Shown: in pieces, positions 21,747-34,138 of the stretch
Numbering within the stretch: position 1 is the stretch's first letter
Layout of the letters: every line of letters begins with the position of its first letter
Assembly (NCBI GenBank): GCA_014529385.2
Contig: CM043968.1
Coordinates: 22,883,013 to 22,947,012 of the forward strand
Source of the DNA: Adiantum capillus-veneris
Lineage: Eukaryota; Streptophyta; Polypodiopsida; Polypodiales; Pteridaceae
Direction of reading: 5' to 3'
Length of the DNA: 64,000 nt
Made by a program: the position numbers and the translations under genes
The notes under the pieces: model-generated
What the model was told of the DNA's origin: nothing
The model's input: only the letters and a program-made list of their open reading frames with translations
Databases searched by the model: none

Positions 21747-24700
21747 GCTTTTAGTGCAGAGTGCACTTACAATCATGTTGTCCATGATGCATGCATGTCA
21801 GCTGCTGCAGATTCACATGTGTGGTATTTCGACAGTGGTGCTACAAAGCACATTACCTCACATTCTGAATTGTTCACCTCTCTTGAGTCTGTCCCTCATG
21901 AGAATTCAGTCACTTGTGCCAACAATGCCTCTTATCCGGTTCAGGGAGTTGGAAAGATTTTGATTACTACTGCAAATGGCAGTTCCTTCACACTTGTTGA
22001 TGCACTTTATGTACCTGGGATCAAGAAGAATCTCTTGTCTATATCCGCACTTGCTAGACTGGACTTGTAGTCAAATTTGTGGATGACAGATGTACAGTTC
22101 ATGATCTCAGTTTTGGTGATGAAATTGTTGCATCTGGCCTTTTGTGCCGTGGGTTGTATAAGCTCACTTTGTATGACAAGTGTGGACAAAATTTTGCAAA
22201 TGTTGTTACAGATTCAAGGGCTATATCAGATGCAAAACTTTGGCATGCAAGTTTTGGTCATCTGAATTTTGCCAGTTTGTTGCGTTTGCAAAAATCTGAT
22301 ATGGTTGCTTCTTTGCCGCCTCTTGAAGCACCTGTCAAACATGTTTGTGAAGGTTGTATTTTGGGTAAGATGCAATGTTCTAAGTTTCCAAAGGATGGTT
22401 CAGTTAGGGCCACATGCAGGTTTGCAACTTGTGCATAGTGATGTTTGTGGGCCCATGCAAACTCCGTCCTTGGGCAACTACCTATACTTCGTGACTTTCA
22501 TTGATGATTACTCCAAGCATGCATGGGTATTTCCGCTTAAAGCGAAGTTCGAAGTTTTTATGTGCTTCAAACAATTTCTGGCTATGGCTGAAAATGTCTC
22601 GAAATGTACTATGGGCACCCTCCGTTCCGATCAATGGAGGGAGTATATGTCTCATGAATTCAATGCATTTCTGGCTAGTCGTGGGATAAAACACCAATGT
22701 ACAGTGCCTTATACACCTCAACAAAATGGTGTTGCTGAGAGGATAAATAGGTCACTTACGGAAATGGCACGATGTATGGTCAAAAGTCAAGCTTTACCGC
22801 ATTCTTTTTGGCTTGAGGCCATCTTAACAGGTGTGGTACAAAAGTTTTGCAGTGTATCAATCCATATGAAGCATGGCATGATAGAAAGCCTTATATTGAG
22901 CACATGCATGTTTTTGGCTATTTGGCATATGCTTTGGTGCCACAAACACAACGCAAAAAATTGGATGATAAGGCTGTCAAATGTATTTTTGTTGGTTATA
23001 ATGCTGAAATCAAACGTTATAGGTTATATCATCCACAAACAAAGCGTATTCTGGTTTCATGTTATGTAGTGTTTGTGGAAGATCTGTTCAGCCCTTGCTG
23101 TCATGTACTAGAGACAGTAATGTAAGCTCACAGGACATTTATGACACTTTGTTGCCTCTTTTCAATGGTGGAAATACGAATGTATGTTCCAATGAGGCAA
23201 ATGTACAGCCTATGGGGGTTTTTGATAATGTTACAGATCAACCTATTACTAATGTAGATGTACATGATGTACTTGATGAGGAAAAGGCTGAAAATGAACA
23301 GGCTCGAGGAATGTCAAAATGGCTGGTGCACACTTTGCGTGACAGTAAATTGGATGCACCTTTGTCTAGTCGTACTCGTTCAGGCTCTTGCCATGCATCT
23401 TATGCATCAGATTGTTATGCTTTGGCTGTGTCTAGCTTACATGATGTTAAGGAGCCTCTGTCTTTTGATGAAGAACAGAATTCAGAAAATTGGATGGCTG
23501 CCATGCAATCAGAATATGATGCACTTATAGAAAATGACACATGGACTTTATGTGATTTGCCTCCTGGCAAAAAGGCCATTGGTACGAAGTGGGTTTACAA
23601 GTTGAAACGCAAGCCGGATGGTGAGATCGATCGCCATAAGGCTCAACTTGTTGCAACGGGTTATGCACAGGAAAAAGGCATAGATTATGAAGAGACTTTT
23701 GCTCCCACTTGTTGTATGACTATTGTGTGTTTTCTATGTGCATTGGCATCTCATTTTGGTTGGGATGTACATCAATTAGACATTGTTACTGCTTTCTGGA
23801 ATGGTCACATATTTGAGGAAGTTTATGTAACGCAGCCTCGTGGTTTTTTCATAAAAGGACAAGAGGAGAAAGTGTGCAAATGTAAGAAGGTTTTGTATGG
23901 GTTGAAACAATCTCCTCGTGCTTGGTATGAGAAAGACAACACTCATTTGGCTAAACGAGGCTTTCGTAATAGTCCAACAGAAAGAACATTGTATGTAAAG
24001 TGTGAGGGTGATGTACTTCTCATTGTGGTTCTTTATGTTGATGATTTGCTGATCACTGGACCAAAAAAGAGACATACTTCTGAATTTAAGACTGATTTGA
24101 ATGCTACTTTCAAGATGAAAGATTTGGGGCTGCTGCATCATTACTTGGGTATATAGTTTAAGCAGTGTGATGGTGGTATTGCCTTGTGTCAGAAAAGTTA
24201 CATAGAGACATTGCTATGTAAGTTTGGACTTGAGGATTGCAAACCTATTGCCACTCCCATGGAAATAGGTTTGAAGTTGAGTCTATATGATGCTGGCGAT
24301 CTTGCTGATGTCACTCTTTATCAAAATGTTGTTGGCTGCCTCATTTATGTATGCAACACGAGGCTGGATATTCAGTTTGCAGTCTCACAGGTCAACAAAT
24401 TTATGCATAGCCCAGGGTCTAAGCATTGGCAGGCTATCAAGAGGATTTCTGCTACCTTAGTGGCACTTTACATCTTGGCTTGTTTTATCCCAAGGGGGGA
24501 TCATTGCCACCAGACTTACATGCTTTTTTGGACTCAGATTGGGCTGGTTGTTTTGACACGTGAGTGTCCACAAGTGGTTTTTGTTTCATGCTTGGCAGTT
24601 CATGTATATCATGGTTGAGCAAGAAGCAACTTACTTTGGCCACTTTGAGTTGTGAGGCTGAGTACAGGGCTGATTTGGGTGTTGCACAGGACACTGCCAA

Positions 24701-24962
24701 CACTATCTACACTGACAGTCAGAGCGCATTGGCATTTGCGAGGAACCCAGTTTTTCATGCTCGCACAAAGCAAATTGAGGTACATTACCACTATGTCAGG
24801 GAGAGGCTCTTAGCAGGAGAGATCAACTTGGCTTATGTGCCAACATAGGACAACCTTGCAGATCTTTTCACAAAGGCATTGTCTCGTGAGAATCTTGAAT
24901 CTTTCCGCAAAGCTTTGGGCTTACTCCCATACCCTCTTACAATGGATAAGAATAGGCAATGA
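21747..24962 (+). pseudogene. copia 1 pol (protease, integrase, RT, RNase H)
   Basis: Protease has the intact active site VWYFDSGATKHIT (21828 onward). Integrase has the zinc-binding ends LWHASFGHL and CEGCILGK, then the core residues in HSDVCGPM, LRSDQWREYM and NGVAERINRSL. Reverse transcriptase (about 23480-24156) has KWVYKLKRKPDG, GLKQSPRAWYEK and an intact YVDDLLITG. RNase H follows with SKKQLTLATLSCEAEY and TDSQSALAFARN, but the segment between them is shortened. It ends ADLFTKALS... at about 24962. Frameshifts near 22440, 22840 and 23070 and stops at 22068, 24154 and about 24846 break it. Confidence 0.85.
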
Positions 24963-25470
24963 AAACACGCTAAAAATTATTTCACAACAAGCTTAATTGA
25001 CACAACTGCAAGATACAAATCACCTTGAATTCACTAAGCCACGTTGCACAAGTAGAAGATGAAGATTTGAAAGCCAAATCACGCGTTTGAAGCACCATAT
25101 CCCAATTCTATTGATGATGGAAGAGAATTTACAATAGTGATCTTGAGATGTGGCACTCACACTCTCATTTGGAAGGTAGCATCAAAATAGTGCACCAATG
25201 TGTGAAACTCACAATATTGTGACTACACTTAGACTCTCCTCATGCATATAGTGTTGGGGTGCTATGTGAGGAATGATTTTTAAGGAAGGAGAGGGGCCTA
25301 TTTACAAGTTGGAAACCCTTCATTAAGGCTATTGATACTCCTATTTTACAAGATAACAAACCAAGCTTTTTTTTTTTTTAATACCAAAATATGGCGGGTC
25401 TTCTTTGTCTGCTTGATTCATGGATGTGTGCTCAAGAGAAGGGAATTATTGATAGTAGATGAAGATGAAA

Positions 25471-25541
<71 letters not shown>

Positions 25542-26109
25542 TTACTATGTGCATGTCTTAAGGTGAGGTGCCTTTTGAAGGAAGAGAAGAAGACACAAAA
25601 TCAATCAATTCTACAAGCATTGGAAGGAACATGCATAGCATCTTGTGGTGCGGGTAGAGGATCTCAATTTGTGTAACGCTAGGCCATCTTTGAGCAAGGG
25701 AGCCATCCACTAGCAACACAAGTTCGTTCTCAACTTCCTACCACTCATCTCCAGAGACCAAACTCAAAAACGGAGGTAATGGCCAAAGTGATGGCAAACA
25801 TATGCACTATCCTTTGAAGTGAGCCAATGTGTGAGAGGGAAGTGTTGAACTCTCAACTTTTTCTCAAGCTTTATTATAAGGAGTATAGATCTCATGGTTG
25901 AAAATAGAAAATTTACTTTATAACTCCATTGGACCTTGATTTTCAAAATCCAAAATTGGGCAATTTAGTTATAAAGCTTAACAAAAAACCTAGAATTTTT
26001 CTTAAATCCCAATTGTTTGACTAGATTGCTCTATAGAAATTTCTACCATAATAGGTGGAGGTGGTAAAGGCAGTCACTATTGTGATTCCATTTGCACTCA
26101 TTAAAAAGA
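24963..26109. other. spacer between copia 1 and the LINE
   Basis: AT-rich sequence without a recognisable gene. It contains a T-run at about 25369-25380 and a (GA)n tract at about 25474-25536. Confidence 0.6.
25474..25536. repeat. (GA)n microsatellite
   Basis: About 63 bp of alternating GA. Confidence 0.95.
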
Positions 26110-26136
26110 AGCTAGCCATGTAAGTTAAGCTCACGC

Positions 26137-27131
26137 TTGTGTTTGGCTTCAGTGGAAGTTCCGAATAGATACGAGCGGATTCAATGGATTCAAGGACCAC
26201 AAATCCTTGGGAATAGAGAAGAAGTAGAAATTACTTCCTACCTCGCTAAGGGCTTCTGCTCAGCTAGGTTCAAGGAGGACTCCGACGTTTTGAAGATCCT
26301 AGAGATAGGTCCCCTTTTAGTTAACAGGACAACTATATGTGTAGTACCCTCAGAGCCAATATTTGATTCGGCAGAATCCCTCCAGGGGATTCATCCTGTT
26401 TGGGTCAAATTCAGAGGGTTATCTAGTTGGTTGTGGGAACCTCCCTGTTTAGTCCCCAAAAGGGGATTCATCCTGTCTAGTCAAATTCATAGGGTCAATT
26501 GGGAACCTCCCTGTTTGTCCCCAAAAGGAGGGGTCTAGGCAAATCCTTTAATTGGGTGTGCATAGGGTGGAATGTATCTAAGACCCCACCAAAGAGCATG
26601 GTGATCAATGTTGGAGCTAGGTTAATAACCATTCCACTCAACTTTGAGACGTACTTTGGGGCATACTTTGAGTGTAACAAATTTGGGCACTTTGCAAAGG
26701 ATTGTCCCATGAAGGTCAAAATAAAAATGATCCCATAGTGCAAGGCTCCAGTTCAGGAGGAGACAAATCATAACCCTACCAAGGGAGCATCTAGGGAAGG
26801 GATCAAGGTACAATTAAAGTGTAGCGAAGGGACAAGAGCGGGGGAGGAAAAAGTGGCTATGATTTGTGACAAGGAGGACACCAAGCTACATGATAAGACT
26901 ATGGAGAAACAAAGCTCCGCATTGAAAATTCCCCAAGGCCCACCCTATGAGAATGCATTCCTTTTTCTTGCTTCTACACCTAAGCTTTTGACTGTTACAA
27001 GTTTGTCAATTGTGCAAGTCTTGGGACTAAAAAGGTCCAAAAGGGTGAAGGCAATGGCCAAAGAGGCAAAGTCACTAGAGGATACAGGTGCCTCAAAAGG
27101 GAAAGGCTTCTCTACCCCGTCAATCAGCTAA
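26137..27131 (+). pseudogene. LINE ORF1 (nucleic-acid-binding, zinc knuckle)
   Basis: Plant L1-type ORF1. After ITSYLAKGFCSARFKED and IHPVWVKFRGL comes a disrupted stretch with a 77-bp tandem duplication, then VINVGARLITIPL and a zinc knuckle FECNKFGHFAKDCP whose first Cys has become Tyr. A Lys-rich tail continues to about 27131. Stops and shifts interrupt it. Confidence 0.7.
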
Positions 27132-27276
27132 AAAATGGGGCTTGTTTCATACCATTTTACAACCCCTTTGACTAGGTGATCCTTTGGATTCTCCTAAAAT
27201 CAAGGACGAGGAGATTGGGCAAGATTCGTAGGTCAAGGAATTTGTCTCGCTCTCCCAACGAACTCCACACTTTAAT

Positions 27277-30224
27277 TGTTGTCGTGTAATGTGAAGGGCA
27301 TTAGGAAAAAATAAAAACAAGAAAAGTTGTGGCAATGCATGAAGAGGAGAAAGATGTTAACTACTGGTGTCTGCAACAACAACACCTTGATGCCTTTGGG
27401 CCAAGAAAAAAAATGCTTTGGGAGATTCTTTTTTTCTACGCCACTGCTCTAGATGGTTTTAGTGGAGTGATGACAGCAATCCACATGGATCTAGAACCTA
27501 GAGTTTTTTTTCAGCACCCGTTTGGAATGGCGCTTGCTGTGTCTATTAATGTTCATAAACAACTTGCTTTCTGTAATCAACATATACAGCCCTAATGTTG
27601 CCAAAGGAAGGATGATGTTATGGAAAAACCTCTCACAGTTACAAATAGAGGGGGATTTTTTATCGATGGGATATTTTAATATGGTTTGCTCCAGACAAGA
27701 TAGGCGGAGCCCTTCAGGCATTCTTGCCTAAGGGGAGCATAAGAAGTGGTGCTACCTAGAAGATAAATGGGCTCTGGTTGATGCATGGAAGAGTGGTCCT
27801 TGGAAGGATGATGTAGGGTACACTTACCACAATCTCTAATCCTCCCAATCTGCCTTCAAAATTGACATGCTCTACTTATCTCACAGTGAAGATTGGGTGC
27901 CTTTTTTTTCTACGTATGCAACTCCTAGTGAATGAAAGTCTTTCTGATCATTTTCCCCTCTTGGAGCCTTGGTGTTTCCTTTGGAAGATTCACATTAATT
28001 GTAGGGTGCCAAGAACTGCTTATCACCTACCAAACTGTGTTTAAGAATGCTCTCTTCAAGGTTATGGTGTCTAGGGCTGCGGAAGAGCTAAACCAAGACA
28101 TCATGAAGGAAAGGACTAACTCATGGAAAATATTTAGCAAAAGAATCCAAACTCCAATCAAGAAAGTGGGTGCAATGCTCAAACTGCATGTCTAGATTTG
28201 AAGAGCTAGGCCAGAGAAACTGCAAGGCAATGCCTCGGATCAAGATCACATTGAGTGGCTAAAGATAAAAAAATCCTTGCACAAAAGGGAAATGGAGGAG
28301 ACTACTCTCCTCAGTATTCAAGCCAAGGAGAGGTGCATCAAGATTGAGGAAGCTGACAAAAACACCCTACTCAGAGCGATCAAGTTAAGAAAATGGCAAA
28401 CTACCATCTCTTCCTTAATTGATAACCAAGGAGTTTTTTTATCAACATCCCTGATCAGATGGGTAAAGTCATGCTAGGTCAACTCAGTCATAATATTGGT
28501 AAGGAGGATTGCCCATCTCCCTTAATTTAAAAATCTAGGATGAATATTTTCATGACCAACCCAATACTAGTTTACTTGAATCGATTGAACTACTTGAAAA
28601 GACCCTTTACCCTGGAAGAATGTTTCACGACTCTCAAAAGGTTGGGAAAAGAAAAGCTTCCAGGTTAGAATGGGATCACAATCAAATTATGTCAAGAGTT
28701 TTGAGAGGTTCTGAGCCCGTTCTTCTTGCAAATGGTTAATAGAGCCTTTACTAAAGGTACACTAGATTTTGGGGTGGAGAAAGGAATAATTAAACTCATC
28801 CCCAAGCAGTTGGCTTGCTCCTAGACCAACAATGGAGATTGATTACCATGAGATGAAAGTGGTTTACAAGGTACCGGCTAAGCTCATTGCTGAAAGAACG
28901 TCCTTGGTGCTTGCTGATGTGATCTCTCCTCACCAACATAAGTTTATTTATGACAACATCGTGGTGACCATGATAGGTATGGAATATGTCAATTTCACAA
29001 AGCAAGAATGTATCCTGTTGCAACTGGACCTTGATAAGGCATATGATAGGATTATTTGCTTATCTGTGCAAGAAACATTGCAGCCTCTCGGGGTTCGGCG
29101 GACCACAAATCTATCAAGTTGTCACTACTCTTGGGGAAGGGACCTCCTCCAAGATGCTTTTCAACTCATGAACAGTTGGTTGCTTTAATGTCAAGAGATT
29201 TATTCGTCAAGGGTGCCCTTTAGCTCCACTTTGTTTTGCCACCTACAGTCACCCTCTTATTGCTAAGTGGTTGCTAAAAGAGAGATTCAAGGGTTGCAAT
29301 CCAGAATGGCAAACAACTACTTATCAAGATGTTTGAAGACGACACGCTTATTTTCCTCATGCAGATGGACCCAATGTTAGGCGAGCCTTGGAGATTGTCC
29401 AAGTGTTTGGCCACAGCTTTAGGATCTCAATGCAACATAGAAAAGTGAAGACTTATCTCTTTGTTAGAAAATGATAAGTTTGATTCTACAGTGTCGACTG
29501 GAGAGATTGTGAAGAAAGGAAAAATATTTCGCCACCTAGGGATGCCTGTTGGGGAAAGTATTACTCACAAGACTGCTTTGACATGGTCCAAAAAAAGAAA
29601 ATGAAGCGATGGAAATTTATCCTAATTCCATTCCATGGTAGAGCTACGATAATTAATACCTTCTTCATCCCGTATATGAGCTTCACCTCACCTTTTCTTC
29701 GACTTTAAAAAAAAAAATGGAATTCCTTCTTGATACCAATCAAGGATTCTTTGTGGAGAAATAAATTGACTGTTGGAAGATCGTGGCAATGGGGTAAGTG
29801 GGCGAGTATCACAAAACCAAAAGCTCAAGTAGGATTAGGCATCCTTGACCTTATCACTCACGACCTGGATTTATGTGCAAATTTTTCTGCACCCTTTCCG
29901 CTACAGATGAGAGTTGGGTTGTCATGGCTAGGGAATGATAATGGAAGCATACATGAGGTCTAAAGGTGGTTTGTGTTCAAACGTAAACCTAAAAAATGGG
30001 CTTCTTCCTGCTTCTAGTGTGAAGGCTCAAGTAGATGGATGTATTGGGAAGTTTATTGAAAAATGTAGTAACGCCGCTAAAGCACTCAAGTGGAAGGAAG
30101 AGATTAGGTACTGGAAAGGCGTGGCAAGAAGGTCTCCTTGGGACCCCATCGTGGAAGGCTTGGGACTTAATGATCATTGGATTGAAATAGCTAGGAATCT
30201 TAGCAATAAGGGTTTTGACACCTA
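27277..30224 (+). pseudogene. LINE ORF2 (endonuclease, reverse transcriptase)
   Basis: ORF2 normally nicks the target and copies the element. Endonuclease begins LLSCNVKGIRK; later INIYSPN, GYFNMV (the GDFN motif with D changed to Y) and SDHFPL near 27945. Reverse transcriptase has GIIKLIPK, VYKVPAKLIAERTSLVL, ILLQLDLDKAYDRI and FEDDTLIFL (the catalytic DD box) near 29335. The thumb has HLGMPVGES and RWKFILIPFHGRATIINT. It then runs through LWRNKLTVGRSWQWGKWASI to the insertion at 30224. Many stops and shifts are present. Confidence 0.82.
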
Positions 30225-30567
30225 TGTTGAGTTTGTGGACTTTGGCCTACGCACATACAATTGGTGTGAGAAACCACCCTTTGTTGATCAATGCCTATGT
30301 GGAAGATAAGCCTTTGTAGTATCTTAGATATTATCAGCACCTTTATGAAAGCCAAGGGCTCATAGCACGGATAGCCTTTTTGGGTCCTATATGAAAAGGC
30401 TTCTATGTATGATATGTTCTATGCTATGATGTAAAGATATTGTATTGTACATTATAGTCTATTGAGTATTGAGTGTGAGTCTCTCCCTCTCTCTCTACTA
30501 TGTGTGTAGCTATGGCTACTTTCCTCTTCAAACCCCCATGAGCTGATTGCACCACCCAGTCCTAACA
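30225..30567 (+). repeat. element 2 5' LTR (343 bp)
   Basis: TGTTGAGTTTGTGG to CCTAACA. It has an insertion of about 20 bp relative to the 3' copy. Confidence 0.85.
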
Positions 30568-30569
30568 AG

Positions 30570-30581
30570 TGGTATGAGAGC
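30570..30581 (+). promoter_or_regulatory. element 2 primer-binding site
   Basis: TGGTATGAGAGC, one mismatch from the initiator-Met site, two bases after the LTR. Confidence 0.8.
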
Positions 30582-32814
30582 ATTTGGTTAATAAGGTGCA
30601 ATTGAGTGTAATCAAACCTCTATTAATCTCTTAATTAATGTGTATCGCATTGAATTAGCTTCTCATATTGCATTTATACTTATCATTTCTCTCTTTTTTT
30701 GTAAATTTTTAAGAGCCTACCACTTCCCATTACTGTGAATTACCTTGTGTGTGTATAGATTATTTAGTCATAAGCTCTTGGCCTTGTAGAGCTTGAAAGT
30801 ACTAATCAAAAGCGGGTAGAATCCTAATTGGAGGAGTGTTGCTATCAGCACACTCAACACCAAAGCTTCAATTGATAGTATTCACCAAATTCAATTTCGG
30901 TTGCTTCCGTCGCAGCTTGGAGCAGGCTGTAATCGGGCTTCATGGATGTAGTTACAAGACTATGGCAATCCTCTTTGTGCTCTCATATCACTCATAGCGA
31001 AAAAACCTGCTTTGACCTCTGCTTGTTCTCACCATTTCACTGCCTTATTATTTCCATTTTGTAATTAGCAAAAAAAAATTGGGTTTAGCTAGACAAAAGC
31101 TTTACCCTGAGTTATGCTAGCTTGCACACACCCACATCCCTCTCCGGTTGGCCTCTCCCGTGGCATTGCCCTGCAAAAAGCTATACTCATCAAAGCCTTG
31201 GTGATGCCCATGTCCTCGGCATCAAATTTCCTGCAAGCTGTACATAGGTGACAAGGTTCATTTGTAGCCCTCTTTATATCAACAACTTAACCCGCTATAG
31301 TAAAAACAATCAATACATTTGGCAGCAATCTTCAAAAGAGAAGCCCGTCATTGGATCTCTTTCATTTGGTGTAGAGAGCCTGAGCTTGCCAAAGCTTTTG
31401 CAGACTCACAGTGGCATAGTCATCAAAGCTCTCACCCATAATCCTGACCTAGCCTCACCTTTGCTTCATTGTCGCACTCATCTTCCATTGTACTACCTCC
31501 ATGTAATCGTCACAGAAGGAAGGGAGTGAACAGCGCCAACAATATCACTTGCAGTGTAGTTTGCTAACAATAATAGCAGGAGAAGAAAGCATATAGATTT
31601 GCAGCACTTTCGTTGCCTCATCATCGCAGAGCATCATAGACAACAAATTTTGCAAAAAGGTCAAAAGCAGTAAAACGTGTGCGCGCACACACACACACAC
31701 ACACACACTCGGAGGCTCGGAGCACCAGAAAATACCATCTTTTGTCTGTTGCGTCATCATTTTTTTTAAATTTTTAATTTTGTAGCCTTCACATATTAAA
31801 ACAAAGCCTTGTTTCCACCGCACTGCTACTCTAAGGCACCGTCACCCCAGCGGAGATTTTCCACACTTGTGTCGGTCATACCAAAGTTCTTGTGTATTCT
31901 CATGCATTGGTTCATTTTGAACTTCAGGAAGGAGATCATCTCCTTGTTTTAGTGGACATACCCACTGTCGATAACATGAAAAGATAGGTCCCCCCTCATC
32001 ATGACTTGATAGCTCTATCTTTTATGTCTTTCAAATGTCGCCCAAGAACAAGGATGTGTATGAAATATCCAATTCCAAGATTTTTAAAACCCCACATCAT
32101 AAATTTGCACATATATATCCTTGCATTTTGCACAACAATGTATGAAGGTGACAATCGTGCACAAAATCACAATGAAATTATGCTTTATCCACCATTTACG
32201 GGTTTGGAACTCTAGGTGCACTCTATGCAAGAGGACTAGACACTAGCCCAGTTATATCTGCAGGTAAGACCTTCCTTGAGATCATTTTATGTGAGAAGAC
32301 TACTGTGATGATTCCATGCACATTGCCATGTTCTTATGTATGCCCTCGGGGGGTGCATTATGTAATCATGCTAATGTATAACGTGAGTTCGAAAGGAGGG
32401 TTTTTAAAATGCAACAATTTTAGACAATTTAACAGAGATACATTGAAATAAAGGGGTTTTATATTCAATTTTAGAAAAAAATCCTAAAATAAGGGGCCAT
32501 TTTATTCAATCAGACATGTTGAAAGAGGGTTTTTTTTAATACCCCACGAACGCACGTTATATAGGGTGGTACTGAATGGTGAACCCCCCGAGTGTATGCC
32601 AAATCTCTTTTTAAAGAAGAAATTCAAAAGCAAGGCTATCATTGCGACAAAGTGTGGACGAGTTGCAGAAAGCAGCAGTGTTGCCAGCAGCAACAACAGA
32701 AACTACAAAGGGAAGAGACCTATCAAAGGATCATCTCACATGGTAGAGGACGAAGAAGAAGACAAAGGCAAGAACAACCTTGTCTTCTATGACGACATAA
32801 TTTGAAGATGCAAC
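30582..32814. other. element 2 interior, left part, no recognised protein
   Basis: Contains a (CA)n tract at about 31685-31708 and short open frames without recognisable domains, such as 32566-32805 with an acidic Lys-rich end. No RT, integrase or zinc knuckle. Confidence 0.6.
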
Positions 32815-32819
32815 CTCTC

Positions 32820-33604
32820 TATTAAGTATGGAGCCTAATTTATCATTGTAAATTTCTGTGGTAAAAGCGCACATTTGTAAGGCCCCCATTATGAGGAGAA
32901 GCCATCGTGCGCGAAGGAAAATCACTCGCCGGAAACTAAAATTTTCACAGCCAAAAATCAGGGGCAACTTTAGGGGCCTCAGGGACGGAAGCCCCCGAGA
33001 CTTTTTTTTCCCTCGCCGGAATATTATGGCCGGACGGCGGCCGGAAAGTGGTCGGAAAACAATCGTCGGTTGGTCGGTGGTCAATGGCCGGTGGCCGGTG
33101 GTCGGAAGTCAATGGCCGGTGGGCCGGTGGCCGAATTCAATGGCTGGTGGCCGAATTCAAAAGCGGACTTGTCTTCTCAAGGGCGGCCACACATGGGCGG
33201 ATTGGAGGGTCTGATTTGGACTTAATCACACAAGGGCAGCTACCATGGCTGCCTCTCATGAGAGAGGGCAGCCCTTTTGGCCTATAAAAGGAAGCCATTT
33301 CTACACACATTTCATATAGTGTGAAGTTGATGCAACAAGGTGAGTGTGAGGTGGTGAGAGTGAAGCAAGGCGGGAGCTCCATTAAGGGTATAATCCCTTT
33401 GTAAACTACTTCTTGTTTTGAAGTACTAAATCCATTGAGTGGCTGCTTTCCCGTGGACGTAGCCGACATTGGGTGAACCACGTATATCGTGTGTACTCTC
33501 TCTCTCTCTCTCTCTCTACTCTATAATCTCGTGTATGTAAATCTGTCTCTCTCCATTAAATAATCTACTCAATTATCTATTTAGCTACATCTTATTTCCT
33601 AACA
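32820..33604 (+). repeat. element 3 5' LTR (785 bp)
   Basis: TATTAAGTATGGAGCC to CTTATTTCCTAACA. TATA box CCTATAAAAGG at 33281-33291. Contains a variable run of CCGGTGG and CAATGG units and a (TC)n tract at about 33497-33519. Confidence 0.92.
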
Positions 33605-33606
33605 AC

Positions 33607-33618
33607 TGGTATCAGAGC
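33607..33618 (+). promoter_or_regulatory. element 3 primer-binding site
   Basis: TGGTATCAGAGC, exact match to the plant copia initiator-Met site. Confidence 0.92.
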
Positions 33619-33677
33619 AAGGTTTGCTCGTGGCTAAGTTATCTCAAGGAAAGGATTCCTTGAATTGAGTGGGAGTT

Positions 33678-34127
33678 ATGGCGGAGGAAGGCAAGCTCAA
33701 GATTGCTAAGTTCAATGGCAAAAACTACCAACATTGGAAGATGCAGATTGAAGACTATCTCTACCAGAAGGACCTCTATTTGCCACTCGGCGGTCTTGCA
33801 AAGAAGCCCGCAACGATAGCAGAGGAAGCATGGATTGTCCTTGATCGAAAGGCACTGGGAACGTCTCTGTACTTAATCAATCGGTCACCCTCAACGGCAT
33901 TGGATGGGGGAGTTCCAGAAGAGGCATGGATAGGTAAACCGGTGAATTATGCATTTCTCAAAGTATTTGGGTGTGAGGCTTTCATGCACATAGATAGAAG
34001 CCTAAGATCAAAGCTAGATGCAAAGTCCAAAAAGTGTTTCTTCATTGGCTATGGAGAAGGTGACTTTGGGTATCGCCTATGGAATCCTGAAGATGGTAAA
34101 ATCTTAAGGAGTAGGGATGTAATTTAA
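33678..34127 (+). CDS. gag N-terminus fused to integrase C-terminus (deletion product)
   Basis: Open frame of about 149 codons from ATG 33678. The first part (EEGKLKIAKFNGKNYQHWKM, then KDLYLPLGG) is the copia gag start, nearly the same as that at 62747. At 33862/33863 it jumps in frame to the end of integrase (LYLINRSPSTAL, then VFGCEAFMHI, KCFFIGYGEGDFGYRLWNP). The rest of gag, all protease and the integrase catalytic core are absent. The frame stayed open through the joint. It ends TAA at 34125-34127; RT follows after a frameshift. Whether the protein is made is unknown. Confidence 0.75.
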   Translation: MAEEGKLKIAKFNGKNYQHWKMQIEDYLYQKDLYLPLGGLAKKPATIAEEAWIVLDRKALGTSLYLINRSPSTALDGGVPEEAWIGKPVNYAFLKVFGCEAFMHIDRSLRSKLDAKSKKCFFIGYGEGDFGYRLWNPEDGKILRSRDVI

Positions 34128-34138
34128 ATGAACATAAT

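Larger units (their letters stand above)
20190..24962 (+). mobile_element. Ty1/copia retrotransposon 1, 3' LTR missing
   Basis: Copia order is clear: LTR, initiator-Met primer site, gag, protease, integrase, reverse transcriptase, RNase H. The coding region ends at about 24962 and no repeat of the 5' LTR follows, so the 3' LTR was lost or lies outside recognisable range. Many single lesions show that it is inactive. Confidence 0.88.
26110..30224 (+). mobile_element. L1-like LINE, 5' part (interrupted)
   Basis: Non-LTR retrotransposon with ORF1 and ORF2 remnants on the plus strand. It is interrupted at 30224 by a copia-type element and resumes at 37210; the LINE protein frame is continuous over the joint apart from one base. 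No LTR flanks it. The 5' limit is approximate. Confidence 0.82.

Noticed and set aside
31248-31529. 93-codon frame inside LTR element 2
   Set aside because: No recognisable domain and no homologue within the window; could be chance in non-coding DNA.
32858-33287. Frames of up to 118 codons in the element 3 LTR, repeated at 36064-36403 and 62134-62375
   Set aside because: They arise from the Gly/Arg-coding CCGGTGG repeat and lie within LTRs; their lengths vary with repeat number.
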